Below are positions 5,168-6,900 of a DNA stretch of 6,900 bases, piece after piece. Location: NCBI GenBank assembly GCA_905236895.1, contig CAJOQI010000087.1:1-6900 (forward strand), given 5' to 3'. The notes beneath the pieces were generated by a model. That model was given only the letters and a program-made list of their open reading frames with translations. It did not search any database and was not told the DNA's origin. A program made the translations under genes and the position numbers. Within the stretch, counting starts at the first letter, position 1. The number at the start of each line of letters is the position of its first letter. The DNA comes from an uncultured Peptostreptococcaceae bacterium (GTDB lineage: Bacteria; Bacillota; Clostridia; Peptostreptococcales; Anaerovoracaceae).

Positions 5168-6194
5168 TTAGAGTCCTTTCCGCTTCTTCCTCTATGCTTC
5201 TGCATAAATCAAAGGCATCTGTAATATCTTCGCCGAAGCAAACCAATCCGTGGTTGGACATCAAAGCCCCTCTTATTGCTCCGGGTGTTTTCATCGCCTT
5301 AACCACATTCTCCGCCAATTCCATTGTACCTGCCGGAGCGAAATCCGCAATAGGAAGAATACCTTCGTAGGTTTTTGCTTCCGCCTCCTCATCCTCTTCG
5401 CCCCACTGCAAACCTCCTGTAAGTTCCAAAGGCGTTCTTGCAGCTGCGAAGACGGAGCTATTGGGTCCATGAGTATGAATTATTACCCTTGCCTCGGGAA
5501 AAGCTTGGAAGATAAGTCTGTGGAGGTCCTTTTCAGACGAGGGAATAAGGTCTCCTTCCCACTCACATGTTTCTATATTTACCTTAACTATATCCGCCCC
5601 GGTCATGCCTATATAGCTTCTTCCTGAGGGAGTGATTAACATATTGTTTTTGCCGAATCTCAGGGAAAGATTTCCCCGGGTTCCTTTAAGATAGCCAAGA
5701 CTCATGAGAGATTCGGATAAATCCACCACCGCTTCCGCAGCCAAGGGGAAGGGTCTTTCCTCGGTCAGAACGTTTTCCTTTTCTCTTTTGGAATAGTCCT
5801 CCAGATAGACCTTTCTCTGAGCCACGGCCAATTCCTCATCAAGAGGAATTGCTCCGCCTATTGATTCTCCTTCTATTATTGCCCTGGAATTCTTTTCTAT
5901 TATATCCCGAATTCTTTCGGCAGCCTCTTCGCTCTCCGCCTTAATGGCCAGAAAACTATTCTCCTCCGCATCCGCCATGACCAGGACCCCGGCTGTCTCT
6001 GCTCCATCCAAGGAGTTGATGTCTTCCAAAATATTGGCATCGCTATTTGCTTCAAACTCCGCGGAGGACATTACCGGCAGCCTATAACCCAAAGTCTGGG
6101 CCATATCCTCCAGCACCGCAACCAAGGGGAGACCTTCTTCAGCCACTGCAATACTATAGATGCTATCATCACCATAATATTTATATATCATCAT
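5160..6194 (-). CDS. Class II aldolase/adducin-family protein with an unrecognised N-terminal domain
   Basis: The 344-residue protein has two parts. Residues about 150-344 form a class II aldolase/adducin domain: G174-N175-LS and S190-G191 (phosphate/substrate loops), SS-E221 (catalytic acid position), H240-T-H242 and N-H315-G (three zinc ligands). This matches L-fuculose-phosphate aldolase-type enzymes, which cleave or isomerise phosphorylated sugars using Zn. The substrate cannot be deduced. Residues 1-145 are an acidic alpha/beta-looking region ending in a charged helical linker (about 118-145), which I do not recognise. Stand-alone family members are near 200-230 residues, so this is a genuine extension. 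The gene overlaps the upstream ATPase gene by 14 nt and the downstream PrsW gene by 8 nt. AGGAG lies about 6 nt from the first of two consecutive ATGs (6194 or 6191). Enzyme family sure; physiological role unclear. Confidence 0.88.
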   Translation of the reverse strand: MMIYKYYGDDSIYSIAVAEEGLPLVAVLEDMAQTLGYRLPVMSSAEFEANSDANILEDINSLDGAETAGVLVMADAEENSFLAIKAESEEAAERIRDIIEKNSRAIIEGESIGGAIPLDEELAVAQRKVYLEDYSKREKENVLTEERPFPLAAEAVVDLSESLMSLGYLKGTRGNLSLRFGKNNMLITPSGRSYIGMTGADIVKVNIETCEWEGDLIPSSEKDLHRLIFQAFPEARVIIHTHGPNSSVFAAARTPLELTGGLQWGEEDEEAEAKTYEGILPIADFAPAGTMELAENVVKAMKTPGAIRGALMSNHGLVCFGEDITDAFDLCRSIEEEAERTLNV

Positions 6195-6900
6195 AGAAGT
6201 CTCCTTCTTCTTCCATTTCTTGTTGGCGTCTTCTGGCTATTACCCTTGCCTTCCTCTCTTCTCTGATTCGTCTCTTTTTTTCTTCCTTCCTTCTTCTCAC
6301 TCCGCCGCTTATGGTACCCAAGCCGCCGAAGAATTTATGGATATATCTGAAGAGTCCCTCTGTGGCAATTAAGAATACTCCAAGGAGCATGGCCGCCTTA
6401 AGGGTGATGCCGTCTATACCGAAGAGTTCCGGCATATATACGGTGCAAAGAAGCATTCCCGCAATTAGGATACCTATCATAATTCCGTGGAATTTATTCA
6501 TGGGTACAGCCACCTTACCCAGGTAGAGGAATCCAACCAGGGCAACCAGCATGGTGCTGGCGGTGGATATGCACTCCGGCTCGATCTTAAAGACCTGGCC
6601 GAAGAGAACCATGGCGCTTACGGATATGAACATGGTAATACCCGCAGGGGCAGCCATCTTTAGCACATTGGGCAGGAATTTTCCATGAATTTTTTTCGTA
6701 TTGGGCTCCAGAGAAAGTATAAAGGAAGGAACACCGATGGTAAATGCGCTGATCAAAGTTATCTGGGATGGCTTCAGGGGATAGCTCAGTACGCTGATCA
6801 TGGAAAATATGGCCAGCAGCAGGGAGAAAATGTTCTTGGTCAAATATAGGGAGGCAACCTTTTGGATATTGTTTACCACCCTGCGGCCTTCGGATACCAC
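6181..6900 (-). CDS. P-type cation-transporting ATPase, C-terminal part (5' end beyond window)
   Basis: The frame is open at the window edge. The first codon (GTG, 6900-6898) is internal Val, not a start. The visible 240 codons encode the C-terminal membrane domain: the conserved VSEGRRVVNNIQKVASLYL stretch after the P domain, then six predicted helices (about 22-38, 46-63, 82-101, 113-128, 137-155, 167-183). These correspond to M5-M10, with YPLKPSQITLI and TIGVPSFILSLEPN around M5/M6. The sequence resembles the CtpE-like branch of P-type ATPases, whose studied members are linked to calcium, but ion specificity is not established here. The phosphorylation and nucleotide domains lie outside the window. 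The last 39 residues (201-239) form a very basic Arg/Lys/Glu tail ending acidic (EMEEEGDFYDDI). The stop lies within the aldolase start region, a 14-nt overlap, making this the upstream gene of the operon. Confidence 0.88.
   Translation of the reverse strand: MVSEGRRVVNNIQKVASLYLTKNIFSLLLAIFSMISVLSYPLKPSQITLISAFTIGVPSFILSLEPNTKKIHGKFLPNVLKMAAPAGITMFISVSAMVLFGQVFKIEPECISTASTMLVALVGFLYLGKVAVPMNKFHGIMIGILIAGMLLCTVYMPELFGIDGITLKAAMLLGVFLIATEGLFRYIHKFFGGLGTISGGVRRRKEEKKRRIREERKARVIARRRQQEMEEEGDFYDDI

Noticed and set aside
1..6900. CRISPR array, insertion sequence, tRNA or rRNA
   Set aside because: No spaced direct repeats, transposase-like protein, terminal inverted repeats or tRNA cloverleaf pattern were found. 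Nearly all the sequence is explained by ordinary genes.

Overview
The window looks like chromosomal DNA from a Bacillota bacterium, most likely a Clostridia lineage. The reasons are AGGAGG-type ribosome binding sites on every gene, sigma-A-like promoters with 17-nt spacers, hairpin-plus-U-tract terminators, a TTG start, and a zinc-ribbon/SPFH gene pair resembling Bacillus subtilis ydjG/ydjI. No mobile element, CRISPR array, tRNA or rRNA was seen. The genus cannot be named from sequence reading alone.

Left block (1-2010, minus strand): a promoter at about 1982-2010 drives an SPFH-domain protein ending in two zinc ribbons (657-1922). A hairpin terminator follows, and then a TTG-initiated TFIIB-type zinc-ribbon protein (588 down to the window edge, 3' end missing). 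Together they resemble the YdjI/YdjG part of the B. subtilis PspA-linked membrane-stress module.

Middle block (2064-4391, plus strand): divergent from the SPFH gene is a very good sigma-A promoter serving a 54-residue single-pass membrane protein of unknown function (2117-2281), closed by its own terminator. Next comes thrS (2499-4337) with its own extended -10 promoter and a leader of about 30 nt. The threonyl-tRNA synthetase lacks the usual N-terminal TGS domain but keeps the editing and catalytic sites, and it carries an insertion before its zinc-binding cysteine. A strong hairpin flanked by A and T runs (4351-4391) can terminate both thrS and the convergent operon.

Right block (4463-6900, minus strand): three tightly overlapping genes in the order P-type ATPase C-terminal half (5' part beyond the window), a class II aldolase with an unrecognised N-terminal domain of about 145 residues, and a PrsW-family intramembrane protease. 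The 14-nt and 8-nt overlaps imply one mRNA with translational coupling.

Functional theme: the SPFH/zinc-ribbon pair, the PrsW-type protease and the small membrane protein all point to envelope physiology. In B. subtilis, PrsW and YdjGHI are linked through sigma-W, but nothing here proves that connection. The most unusual items are the TGS-less synthetase, the aldolase fusion inside an ATPase-protease operon, the terminator placed inside the SPFH operon, and the unknown small membrane protein.
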